This document shows, piece by piece, positions 25,830 through 33,048 of a stretch of 38,459 bases of DNA. The position numbers were made by a program, and so were the translations under genes. Source of the stretch: Gammaproteobacteria bacterium (GTDB lineage: Bacteria > Pseudomonadota > Gammaproteobacteria > Steroidobacterales > Steroidobacteraceae); NCBI GenBank assembly GCA_027459765.1, contig DAIDHD010000057.1, forward strand, positions 1 to 38,459, in the 5' to 3' direction. Within the stretch, counting starts at the first letter, position 1; the number at the start of each line of letters is the position of its first letter. The notes beneath the pieces are model-generated. The model did not search any database. It was not told where the DNA came from and saw only the letters and a list, made by a program, of their open reading frames with translations.

Positions 25830-28208
25830 GTGAGCGGCTACCGGCGACGGCTCGGCCTCACGGCGCTCGCGGTGCTGGCCGTGCTGATCACTGCGGCCTG
25901 CGGGGCGTGGCTCACCCTGCGGGCGAGTCTGCCCACCTTGTCGGGCGCGGTGGTCCTGCCCGGTCTAGGCGCGGCGATGCGCCTGGAGCGGGACGCCGAC
26001 GGCGTACCGACGCTGCGCGCACGTTCGCGCGCCGACCTCGCACGCGGGCTCGGCTTCCTGCACGGCCAGGAGCGCTTTTTCGAGATGGATCTGATGCGCC
26101 GCGCCGCCGCCGGCGAGCTGGCGGCGCTGCTCGGTCCGGCGCTCGCCGACGTGGACGCCACCCTGCGCGTGCACCGCTTCCGCAGCGTCGCGCGGCGCGC
26201 CCTGGCGGCGCTGGCGCCGCAAGACCGGGCGTTGATCGACGCCTACGTCGCGGGCGTCAACGCAGGTCTCGATGCGCTGCGCTCGCGACCGTTCGAGTAC
26301 TGGCTGTTGCGCACGCCGCCACGACCCTGGACTGCCGAGGACACGCTGTTGTGCGTACATGCGATGTTCCTGCAGCTCGAGGATCCGCTCGGTCACGCGG
26401 AGTTGCAGCGCGGCCTGCTCGCCGCGACCTTGCCACCGGCGCTGTGGCGCTTCGTGGCCGCGCCGGCGGCCGAGTGGGACGCGACCATCGACGGCAGCAT
26501 CGCGACGCCACCGCCGCTGCCCACGCCGGCGGAGGTGGATCTGCGGCGCCGCCCTGAGCTGCCGGCGCTGCCGCCTGCGCAGGTGGTGGAACGCCTGGCG
26601 GAGATCGGCAGCAACAACTGGGCGGTGGCGGGCGCGCGCACCACGAACGGCGCGGCGGTGGTCGCCAACGACATGCACCTCGGCTACCGCGTCCCCATCA
26701 TCTGGTATCGCGCCCGGTTGGTGATGGAGGGAGCACAGGCGCTCGACGCCACCGGCGTGACGCTGCCCGGCGCACCGCTGATCGTGGCCGGCAGCAACGG
26801 CTCGATCGCCTGGGGATTCACCGACAGTTACGGGCAGTTCGATCAGGTCATACGCCTGGTGCCCGTGGACGGCGACGACGACGCGTATCTGACGATGCAC
26901 GGGACGCGCAAACTCGAGCACGTCGAGGAGATCATCGAGATCAAGGGCGCGCCGCCCCGCCATCTCGACGTGGCGCTCACCGAGTGGGGACCGGTGGTGG
27001 GCCGCGACTGGGAGGGTCGGCGCTACGCACTCGCCTGGACCGCGCACGATCCGGGTGCGGCCAACGTCGCGCTCGCGGCGCTCGAGCGGACGCACTCCGC
27101 CGCCGAGGCGCTCGCGCTCGCGCCGACGTTCGGCATGCCGCCACAGAATCTCGTGGTCGCCGATCGCGACGGGCACATCGGCTGGACCATCGCAGGACGA
27201 CTGCCGGCGCGGGCCACCGGCGCCGACGACCTGCCGCGGCTGTCGACGGACGTGGCGCCGGGCTTCTCGGGCTGGCTCGATCCGCAGGCGCAACCACGGC
27301 TGCTCGATCCACCGCAGGGCCTGCTCTGGTCGGCGAACGCACGTGTGGTCGGCGGCGAGTTCGCGGCACTGATCGGCGATGACGGCATGGACCGGGGCGC
27401 TCGTGCCGCACAGATTCACACGGACCTCGCCGCCGTCAGCCATCCGTTCGCACCAGCCGACAGCCTGGGTATCCAGCTCGACGACCGGGCGCTGTTCCTC
27501 GAGCGCTGGCGCGCGCTCGCCGTGCAGGTGGTCGAACGGGCGCGTGCCGCCGACCCGCGGGCGCACGCCGAGGCCGCCGCCGTGCTCGGCGGCTGGACGG
27601 GTCACGCGCTGCCGGAGGACGCCGCGTTCCGGTTCGTGCACGCGTTCCGCGCGGCGGTCGAGGCGCGGGTGTTCTACATGCTGGTCGCACCGGCACGCGC
27701 CGCCGATCCGCAATTCTCGTTCGAGATCCCGAACGCATTCGAAGGGCCGCTCTGGCGCACCGTGTCGAGCCGTCCGCAAAACCTGCTGGCACCGGCGTAC
27801 GCCGACTGGGATGCGCTGCTCGGCGCCGCCCTCGGCGACGCCGAACGCCTGCCTCCGGTCTGCCGTACGCTCGCGACCTGCACCTGGGGACGGGTGAACG
27901 CCGTACACGCGGCACATCCTCTGTCGCGCGCCCTTCCCTTCCTCGCCCCGTGGCTCGACATGCCCACGGTGCGCGTCCCCGGGGCGCACAAGGACATGCC
28001 GCGCATCCAAGGGCCCGACTACGGCGCCTCGGAACGCTTCAGCGTGGCGCCGGGCCACGAGAGCGAAGGGTATTTCCACATGCCGGGCGGCCAGAGCGGC
28101 CACCCGCTGTCACCGTTCTATCGGGCGGGATTCGATGCCTGGGCCGAGGGGCGTGCGACGCCGTTCCTGCCCGGCGCGACGCGCTACACCCTCACGCTCG
28201 CGCCGTGA
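25830..28208 (+). CDS. Penicillin-acylase family hydrolase, second paralogue
   Basis: The 792-residue Ntn hydrolase precursor has an N-terminal hydrophobic segment (about 9-31) that is a signal peptide or membrane anchor. The alpha chain has MRLERDADGVPTLRARSRADLARGLGFLHGQERFFEMDLMRR-like features (49-90). The beta chain starts at nucleophile S261 in EIGSNNWAVAG. VANDMHLGY and IAWGFTDSYGQFDQV also match the family. The conserved C-terminal block SERFSVAPGHESEGYFHMPGG-like is present too. The GSNNWAV type differs from the GSNGFAI type of the acylase at 12946. Substrate may be acyl amides, acyl-homoserine lactones or others. GTG at 25830 has no clear ribosome binding site; no ATG lies before the domain. 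Confidence 0.9.
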   Translation: MSGYRRRLGLTALAVLAVLITAACGAWLTLRASLPTLSGAVVLPGLGAAMRLERDADGVPTLRARSRADLARGLGFLHGQERFFEMDLMRRAAAGELAALLGPALADVDATLRVHRFRSVARRALAALAPQDRALIDAYVAGVNAGLDALRSRPFEYWLLRTPPRPWTAEDTLLCVHAMFLQLEDPLGHAELQRGLLAATLPPALWRFVAAPAAEWDATIDGSIATPPPLPTPAEVDLRRRPELPALPPAQVVERLAEIGSNNWAVAGARTTNGAAVVANDMHLGYRVPIIWYRARLVMEGAQALDATGVTLPGAPLIVAGSNGSIAWGFTDSYGQFDQVIRLVPVDGDDDAYLTMHGTRKLEHVEEIIEIKGAPPRHLDVALTEWGPVVGRDWEGRRYALAWTAHDPGAANVALAALERTHSAAEALALAPTFGMPPQNLVVADRDGHIGWTIAGRLPARATGADDLPRLSTDVAPGFSGWLDPQAQPRLLDPPQGLLWSANARVVGGEFAALIGDDGMDRGARAAQIHTDLAAVSHPFAPADSLGIQLDDRALFLERWRALAVQVVERARAADPRAHAEAAAVLGGWTGHALPEDAAFRFVHAFRAAVEARVFYMLVAPARAADPQFSFEIPNAFEGPLWRTVSSRPQNLLAPAYADWDALLGAALGDAERLPPVCRTLATCTWGRVNAVHAAHPLSRALPFLAPWLDMPTVRVPGAHKDMPRIQGPDYGASERFSVAPGHESEGYFHMPGGQSGHPLSPFYRAGFDAWAEGRATPFLPGATRYTLTLAP

Positions 28209-28214
28209 GCGCCG

Positions 28215-28898
28215 TCAGCGAGGCTTGGCCGGCACGGCCGTGCCGGTCCCGGTGCCGGCCAGCCCCACGCAACCGCGCCTCTCGACGCAGATCTGGTTGA
28301 CCGGACAGGCGAGCGGCTGACCCTTCACGCAACCGCGCGCATCGGCGCCCGCCGTTCCCGGGGCGCAGCGCTCGACACCGTCGCAGGCCAGGTGATCGTC
28401 GCAGTCGGCGTCGGTGCGACAGGCGAGGTCGTGCGCGTCGCGCTCGGCGGTGGCGAGTTCGCCCTGGCGTTCGATGACCCCGGAGAGCGTGGCATCGAGC
28501 AGACGGCGCGGCCCTTGCGTGCGCTGCCCGTCGCCCACGGCCTGCGGCAGATCGACCTCCGCGGACGCCACTTCCCACGGCCGGGCGAGCGGCGTTGCCG
28601 CCCGATAGAAGATCGCGTAGCGCGTCACCGAGCGCGGATCGAGGGGCGGATCGAGCGTGACGTCGACCACGCGGATGGAATCGTGCGGCCAGCCCTCGCC
28701 GTGCGCGAGCGGCAGCCGGCGCACGGTGCCGCCGAGTTCATAGATGCGCAACTCCAGGCGGCTGCCGGCGGCGAAGTCGGCGGCGCCGGTCACGATGCGA
28801 ACCTGGGCGTGCTCGACCGTCTCGGCGCGCGCGCCGACCCACGCCGGCGTCGCCGCCATGAATCCGAGCGCGATCACGATTGCCGCATGGGTTCGCAC
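28215..28898 (-). CDS. Exported protein with Cys-rich C-terminus, function unknown
   Basis: The 227-residue product is not a family I can name. GTG at 28898 follows a GAGGAG site with 7-base spacing, and gives a clear signal peptide ending ARAE. The middle (about 30-165) looks like beta-strands. The C-terminal 55 residues hold ten cysteines, with CRTDADCDDHLACDGVERC and a second cluster around CPVNQICVERRGC. Asp/Cys patterns of this kind occur in secreted repeat proteins of Myxococcota and some other bacteria and are probably disulfide-bonded and calcium-binding. That is inference. Its stop lies 6 bp from the convergent acylase stop. A shared divergent region with the M20 peptidase gene lies upstream. 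Confidence 0.75.
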   Translation of the reverse strand: MRTHAAIVIALGFMAATPAWVGARAETVEHAQVRIVTGAADFAAGSRLELRIYELGGTVRRLPLAHGEGWPHDSIRVVDVTLDPPLDPRSVTRYAIFYRAATPLARPWEVASAEVDLPQAVGDGQRTQGPRRLLDATLSGVIERQGELATAERDAHDLACRTDADCDDHLACDGVERCAPGTAGADARGCVKGQPLACPVNQICVERRGCVGLAGTGTGTAVPAKPR

Positions 28899-28940
28899 GC
28901 CGAAGCTCCTCGCCGTCCCGTGGACGGGTGCACTCGCGCG

Positions 28941-28946
28941 ATAATA
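28941..28946 (-). promoter_or_regulatory. -10 box of the Cys-rich protein gene
   Basis: TATTAT on the minus strand, one mismatch from consensus, is placed 42 bases before the GTG at 28898. No good -35 lies 17-18 bp upstream. Confidence 0.4.
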
Positions 28947-28994
28947 GCCCATCCCCGCCTGGCGGATCGGCGCCGCCCACGCCGTGGGCACGGG

Positions 28995-29000
28995 CATAAT
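28995..29000 (+). promoter_or_regulatory. -10 box of the M20 peptidase gene
   Basis: CATAAT, one mismatch from consensus, lies 36 bases before the ATG at 29037. The -35 region is weak. With the box at 28941 it forms a divergent promoter pair. Confidence 0.4.
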
Positions 29001-29036
29001 GGCGCCTGGCGAACCAACCGACATCGAGGACTCGAC

Positions 29037-30467
29037 ATGCAGCGGATTCGTGCCATGACGACGGCGGCTCTCGCCGCAGGCGTCGCCCTCGCCACCGCGG
29101 GGGCGACGGCGTGGGCGGCGAACGACGGCGGGGAGGCGGCGTTCCGCGCTCTCTACAAGGAGCTGATCGAGATCAATACCACGCGCTCGAGCGGCAGCTG
29201 CACGCGCGCCGCCGAGGCGATGCGCGCGCACCTCACCGCCGCCGGCATCCCGGCGGGCGACACGCAGATCCTGGCGCCGCCCGATCGGCCGCGGGATGGC
29301 GCACTGATCGCCGTGCTGCGCGGCCGGCACCCCGACCGCAAGCCGATACTGTTGCTCGCGCACATCGACGTGGTCGAGGCCAAGCGCGAGGACTGGAAGC
29401 GCGATCCGTTCACGCTCACCGAGGAGAACGGCTGGTTCTATGCGCGCGGCGCCTCCGACGACAAGGCCATGGCGGCCGCATTCACCGACGCACTGGTCCG
29501 CTACCGGCGCGAGGGCTTCGTGCCGCAGCGGGACATCAAGCTCGCGCTCACCTGCGGCGAGGAGACCCCGGAAACGTTCAACTCGGTGGCGTGGCTGCTG
29601 CGCACGCACCCGCAGGCGCTCGACGCCGCCTTCGCGCTCAACGAGGGCGCGGGCGGCGAACTCGACGCATCGGGCAAACCCGTCGCACTGCAGATCCAGG
29701 CCGGCGAGAAGGTCTATCAGGACTTCGCGCTCGACGCCACGGACGTCGGCGGGCACAGTTCGCGGCCCACCAAGAACAACCCGATCGTGCGCATGAGCGA
29801 CGCGCTGGCGCGCCTCGGCCACCACGACTTCGCGGTCGCGCTCAACGAGGCCACGCGCGGCTACTTCACCGCCGAGCAGGCGCTGGTGCCGGCGGCGCAG
29901 GCCGCGGACATGCGCGCGGTGCTCGCGAACCCGCAGGACGAAGCCGCGGTCGAGCGCCTGTGGGCGGTGAATCCCGGCTGGAACGGCATGCTGCGCACCA
30001 CCTGCGTGGCGACCGAGATCGCCGGCGGACACGCCGCGAACGCCCTGCCGCAGCACGTGCGCGCCAACGTCAACTGCCGCATCCTGCCCGGCGTGCCGGT
30101 GGTGAACGTGCAGCGTGAAATCGAAGCCACCCTCGCCGACCCGAACATCAGCGTGGCGCCGACGGGCGATCCGGGGCTGCAATCCTCGCCGCCGCCGCTC
30201 ACGCGGCAGATCCTCGATCCGGTGCGGCAAGTCGCCGCCTCGATCTGGCCGGGGGTGGCGATCGTCCCGACCATGTCGACCGGTGCCACCGACGGCCGGT
30301 TCCTGAACGTCGCCGGCATCCCGACCTACGGGCTGTCGGGCATGTTCCACGACGCGAGCGGCAGCCACGCGCACGGCCTCGACGAGCGCATCCGCGTGCG
30401 CTCGCTGCTCGACGGGCGCCGCTTCCTCTACGAGGTGGTGAAGCGCTATGCCGACGCGGGGACTTGA
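29037..30467 (+). CDS. Exported M20 family metallopeptidase
   Basis: The 476-residue di-zinc hydrolase has a signal peptide (about 1-27, ATAWA cut site), so it acts in the periplasm. Metal and catalytic residues of M20 enzymes are in place: H109 and D111 in LLLAHIDVVEA, D141 in GASDDKAMA, E175/E176 in TCGEETPE, and a late histidine in SGSHAHGLDER. The dimerisation domain lies between (about 225-345). Relatives include carboxypeptidase G2-like and PepV-like enzymes that cut dipeptides or acyl amino acids. The ATG at 29037 follows CGAGGA (29025-29030). The stop lies inside the next gene (20-bp overlap), which suggests cotranscription with the ModA-like gene. Confidence 0.93.
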   Translation: MQRIRAMTTAALAAGVALATAGATAWAANDGGEAAFRALYKELIEINTTRSSGSCTRAAEAMRAHLTAAGIPAGDTQILAPPDRPRDGALIAVLRGRHPDRKPILLLAHIDVVEAKREDWKRDPFTLTEENGWFYARGASDDKAMAAAFTDALVRYRREGFVPQRDIKLALTCGEETPETFNSVAWLLRTHPQALDAAFALNEGAGGELDASGKPVALQIQAGEKVYQDFALDATDVGGHSSRPTKNNPIVRMSDALARLGHHDFAVALNEATRGYFTAEQALVPAAQAADMRAVLANPQDEAAVERLWAVNPGWNGMLRTTCVATEIAGGHAANALPQHVRANVNCRILPGVPVVNVQREIEATLADPNISVAPTGDPGLQSSPPPLTRQILDPVRQVAASIWPGVAIVPTMSTGATDGRFLNVAGIPTYGLSGMFHDASGSHAHGLDERIRVRSLLDGRRFLYEVVKRYADAGT

Positions 30468-31284
30468 TCGGCGCACGGCGCTCCTCGGCGCATGGTCGCT
30501 GCTCGCCGGCTTCGCGGGAGTCGCCGTCACGGCGGCGGCCGACGCGGGAGTCGGCGCCGCGCCCGGCGGGACCTCCGCCGCCGACCGGGCGCCGCTCACG
30601 GTGTTCGCCGCGGCTTCGCTCACCGATGCGCTGGGGGAGGTCACGCGCGCCTTCACGGCGGCCACCGGCACGCCCGTGCGCACCTCGTTCGCGGCGAGCT
30701 CGGCGCTCGCCCGCCAGATCGAGGCCGGCGCGCCGGCGGACCTGTACTTCTCCGCCGACCGTGAATGGATGGATCATCTCGAATCCCGGGGCGCGTTGCG
30801 GGCCGGAACCCGCCGCGACGCGCTCGGCAATCGCCTGGTGCTGATCGCGCCCGCCGACAGCGCCATCGGCGCGCTCGCCATCACGCCGCACTTCGCGCTC
30901 GCCGCGGCACTCGGGCGCGGGCGGCTTGCCACCGGCGACCCCGACGCGGTACCGGTGGGCCGGTACGCGCGGCAGGCGCTCGAGCGCCTGGGCGTGTGGA
31001 ACGAGGTCGCGGATCGACTGGTGCGGGCCGAGGACGTGCGCTCCGCGCTCGCATTCGTCGATCGGGGCGAGGCACCGCTCGGGATCGTCTACGCCACCGA
31101 CGCGGGCATCGATCGGCGCGTGCGCATCGTCGGCGAGTTCCCGGCCGATAGTCATGCGCCCATCGTGTACCCGGTCGCGCTCACCGCGCGCTCCCGACCG
31201 CAGGCGGCGGCGCTGCTCGCCTTCATCGTATCGCCGGCGGCCGACGCCATCTTCACGCGCTACGGGTTCTCGCCGCTGCACTGA
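30448..31284 (+). CDS. modA: ModA-like molybdate-binding protein, no ABC partners nearby
   Basis: The 278-residue protein is a periplasmic substrate-binding protein of the molybdate/tungstate (ModA) type. Key motifs are LTVFAAASLTDAL (50-62), SFAASSALARQIEAGAPADLYFSAD (about 80-104), GNRLVLIAP, TGDPDAVPVGRYARQAL, GEAPLGIVYATDA and a C-terminal GFSPLH. The leader has DRRTALLGAW before the hydrophobic core, resembling a Tat signal. The ATG at 30448 lies inside the M20 gene. No modB or modC follows; the next gene encodes a nitrate/nitrite transporter, which makes sense because nitrate reductases need molybdenum. The symbol is given on motif recognition; transport partners must lie elsewhere. Confidence 0.88.
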   Translation: MPTRGLDRRTALLGAWSLLAGFAGVAVTAAADAGVGAAPGGTSAADRAPLTVFAAASLTDALGEVTRAFTAATGTPVRTSFAASSALARQIEAGAPADLYFSADREWMDHLESRGALRAGTRRDALGNRLVLIAPADSAIGALAITPHFALAAALGRGRLATGDPDAVPVGRYARQALERLGVWNEVADRLVRAEDVRSALAFVDRGEAPLGIVYATDAGIDRRVRIVGEFPADSHAPIVYPVALTARSRPQAAALLAFIVSPAADAIFTRYGFSPLH

Positions 31285-31297
31285 GAGGCCGCGCCGC

Positions 31298-31312
31298 GCA
31301 CGAAGAGCGTGC
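31298..31312 (+). terminator. Weak hairpin after the ModA-like gene
   Basis: GCACG and CGTGC arms (31298-31302, 31308-31312) surround a 5-base loop, 14 bp after the stop codon. No T tract follows. The rest of the gap (31313-31516) holds a GCGTTgacgatAACGC inverted repeat at 31486-31501 and an AGGAG ribosome binding site before the transporter gene, and no other gene is seen. Confidence 0.25.
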
Positions 31313-31516
31313 AGCGCGCACCGTGGGGCGCCCCGTCTTCGTGCCGCGCCGCGCGCGGCGCCACCGCTGGGCGGGGACCGCCGGCGCGCGACCGGCGCGG
31401 ACAACTCCTTGATCCTGCGCCGCGCATCGGCGATCCGCGCCGCCGATCCGAACGCGGCCGCCGCCGCTGGCACGGCGATTGCTGAGCGTTGACGATAACG
31501 CCATCAGGAGTCGCCC

Positions 31517-32914
31517 ATGCCACACGTCGTCGCTTCACTGCGCAGCGGAAACTGGAAATCCCTGCTGGCCTGCTTTCTGTACTTCGACACGGGATTCACC
31601 ACCTGGGTGATGCTCGGGCCGCTGGCGCCGTTCATCGGCAAGCAACTGGCGCTCGCGCCGACCAAGGCCGCGTTCCTGGTGGCGGTGCCGGTGCTCGCGG
31701 CGTCCATCATTCGCGTGACCTTCGGCAATCTCTTTCAGGCGGTCGACGGCCGTCGTCTGGCGCTGCTCGGCATCGCGCTCTCGGCGCTGCCCTCGCTGTG
31801 GTTCGCGCTCGGACTCGCGCCCGGCTACGCGACGCTGCTGGTGCTCGGCGCCTTCCTCGGCGTCGGCGGCGCGAGCTTCGCGATCGCCCTGCCGATGGCG
31901 GGGAGCAGCTACCCGCCACGCGTACAGGGGCTGGTGCTCGGTCTCGCCGCGGCGGGCAACATCGGCGCGGTCCTGGATGGCTTCCTGTTTCCGACCCTGG
32001 CGCAGCACCTGGGCTGGCAGCGCGCGACGCTCGCGGCGTTGCCTCTGCTCGCGCTCACCGCGGCCGCGGTGCTCGCCTGGGCCGAGGACCGCAGCGCCAA
32101 GACGGGCAGCGCCGGGCGCGCACTGGGCGCGTTCGTGTTCTCGATGGCCGCCGTGGTCGGGCTGGTGCTCGCGGTCGACGCGGGTCTCCTCGGCAGCGGC
32201 AAGGCGGGCCTGCTGATGCTGCCGCTGCTCGGCGCCGCGGCGGCGCTGGCGGTGCTGCCGCAGCGCTACCTTACGGTGCTCGGCGAGCGCGACACCTGGG
32301 CGATGATGCTGGTGTACTCGATCACCTTCGGCGGCTTCGTCGGCATGTCCTCGTACGTGAGCCTGCTGCTCACCACGCAATACGCGATCGACAAGGTGCA
32401 CGCGGGCCTGCTGATGGCGGCGCTGTCGTTCACCGGGGCGATGGTGCGGCCCATCGGCGGGCTGATCGCGGATCGCCTCTCGGGCGTGCGGGTGCTGCTG
32501 GTGCTGCTCGCCGGCATCGCCGCCGCCAACTTCGCCTTCGCCGCCCTCATGCCGCCGCTCGCCGGCGGCCTCGCACTGCTCGCGTGGCTGTACCTGTGTT
32601 TCGGTCTCGGCAACGGCGCCACCTTCCAGCTCGTGCCGCACCGCTGGCGCGGCAGGACGGGCTTGATGACGGGCATCATCGGCGCCGCCGGCGGCATCGG
32701 CGGATTCTATCTGCCGGTGGTGATGGGAATCGCGCGCGAGAGCACGGGCAGCTATCAGTGGGGGTTCGCCACCTTCGGCATCATCGCGAGCCTCGCCTGC
32801 CTGTCGGTCGCGGCGCTGCAACGGCAGTGGCTCGCCTGGGCGCTGCCCGGCGATGCGCCGATTTCCGGCGACGCGGTGATCGACCTTAATTCCGCTCTGG
32901 TCGCGGCCGAGTGA
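31517..32914 (+). CDS. NNP-family (NarK/NasA-like) nitrate/nitrite transporter
   Basis: The 465-residue major facilitator protein has twelve predicted membrane helices. It starts like the nitrate/nitrite porters (NYFDTGFTTWVMLGPL-type helix 1, here CFLYFDTGFTTWVMLGPLAPF). The family glycine-rich helices are present: LAAAGNIGAVLDGFLFP in helix 5 and LGNGATFQLVPHRWRGRTGLMTGIIGAAGGIGGFYLP around helix 11. Both are typical of NarK and NasA. Type I porters use proton symport and type II exchange nitrate for nitrite; I cannot assign which. The ATG at 31517 follows AGGAG with good spacing. The neighbouring ModA-like gene supports a nitrate metabolism theme, but no reductase genes are in the window. 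Confidence 0.9.
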   Translation: MPHVVASLRSGNWKSLLACFLYFDTGFTTWVMLGPLAPFIGKQLALAPTKAAFLVAVPVLAASIIRVTFGNLFQAVDGRRLALLGIALSALPSLWFALGLAPGYATLLVLGAFLGVGGASFAIALPMAGSSYPPRVQGLVLGLAAAGNIGAVLDGFLFPTLAQHLGWQRATLAALPLLALTAAAVLAWAEDRSAKTGSAGRALGAFVFSMAAVVGLVLAVDAGLLGSGKAGLLMLPLLGAAAALAVLPQRYLTVLGERDTWAMMLVYSITFGGFVGMSSYVSLLLTTQYAIDKVHAGLLMAALSFTGAMVRPIGGLIADRLSGVRVLLVLLAGIAAANFAFAALMPPLAGGLALLAWLYLCFGLGNGATFQLVPHRWRGRTGLMTGIIGAAGGIGGFYLPVVMGIARESTGSYQWGFATFGIIASLACLSVAALQRQWLAWALPGDAPISGDAVIDLNSALVAAE

Positions 32915-32927
32915 CCCGGTTCACCCG

Positions 32928-32950
32928 GGGCACGCGTTGGCGCGCTGCCC
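32928..32950 (+). terminator. Hairpin after the nitrate transporter gene
   Basis: GGGC-a-CGCG and CGCG-ct-GCCC pair around a TTGG loop, 13 bp after the stop codon. There is no T tract. It may protect the transcript or act as an imperfect terminator. A weak TAAAGT -10 (32983-32988) for the next gene lies further on. Confidence 0.35.
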
Positions 32951-33048
32951 TCGCCCTCTCGTACACGGTGGGCGCCATCGGTTAAAGTCCGGCCCGGGAT
33001 GTGCGGGTGCGCTACGGTCTCACGTACGCGCCGCGTTCCCGGGAGCAC

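Noticed and set aside
25474..25833. 119-codon frame ending in a GTGA overlap with the acylase start
   Set aside because: No ribosome binding site, no domain, no signal or membrane helix, and the DNA is less GC-rich than coding neighbours. The overlap alone is weak evidence.
25965..28103. Open frame of about 712 codons antisense to the second acylase
   Set aside because: Same bias artefact; composition is Arg/His/Gly-rich, no domain, and the sense strand encodes a clear acylase with catalytic motifs.
28392..29036. Long upstream extension of the M20 peptidase frame
   Set aside because: It runs antisense through the Cys-rich protein gene. The ATG at 29037 has a ribosome binding site and begins a signal peptide.
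31285..31516. Possible riboswitch or molybdenum-cofactor RNA in the gap before the nitrate transporter
   Set aside because: Only a 5-bp hairpin and a short inverted repeat are visible; nothing matches a riboswitch layout I know.
31535..32821. Open frame antisense to the nitrate transporter
   Set aside because: Highly charged Glu/His/Arg-rich repeats mirror hydrophobic codons of the sense membrane protein.
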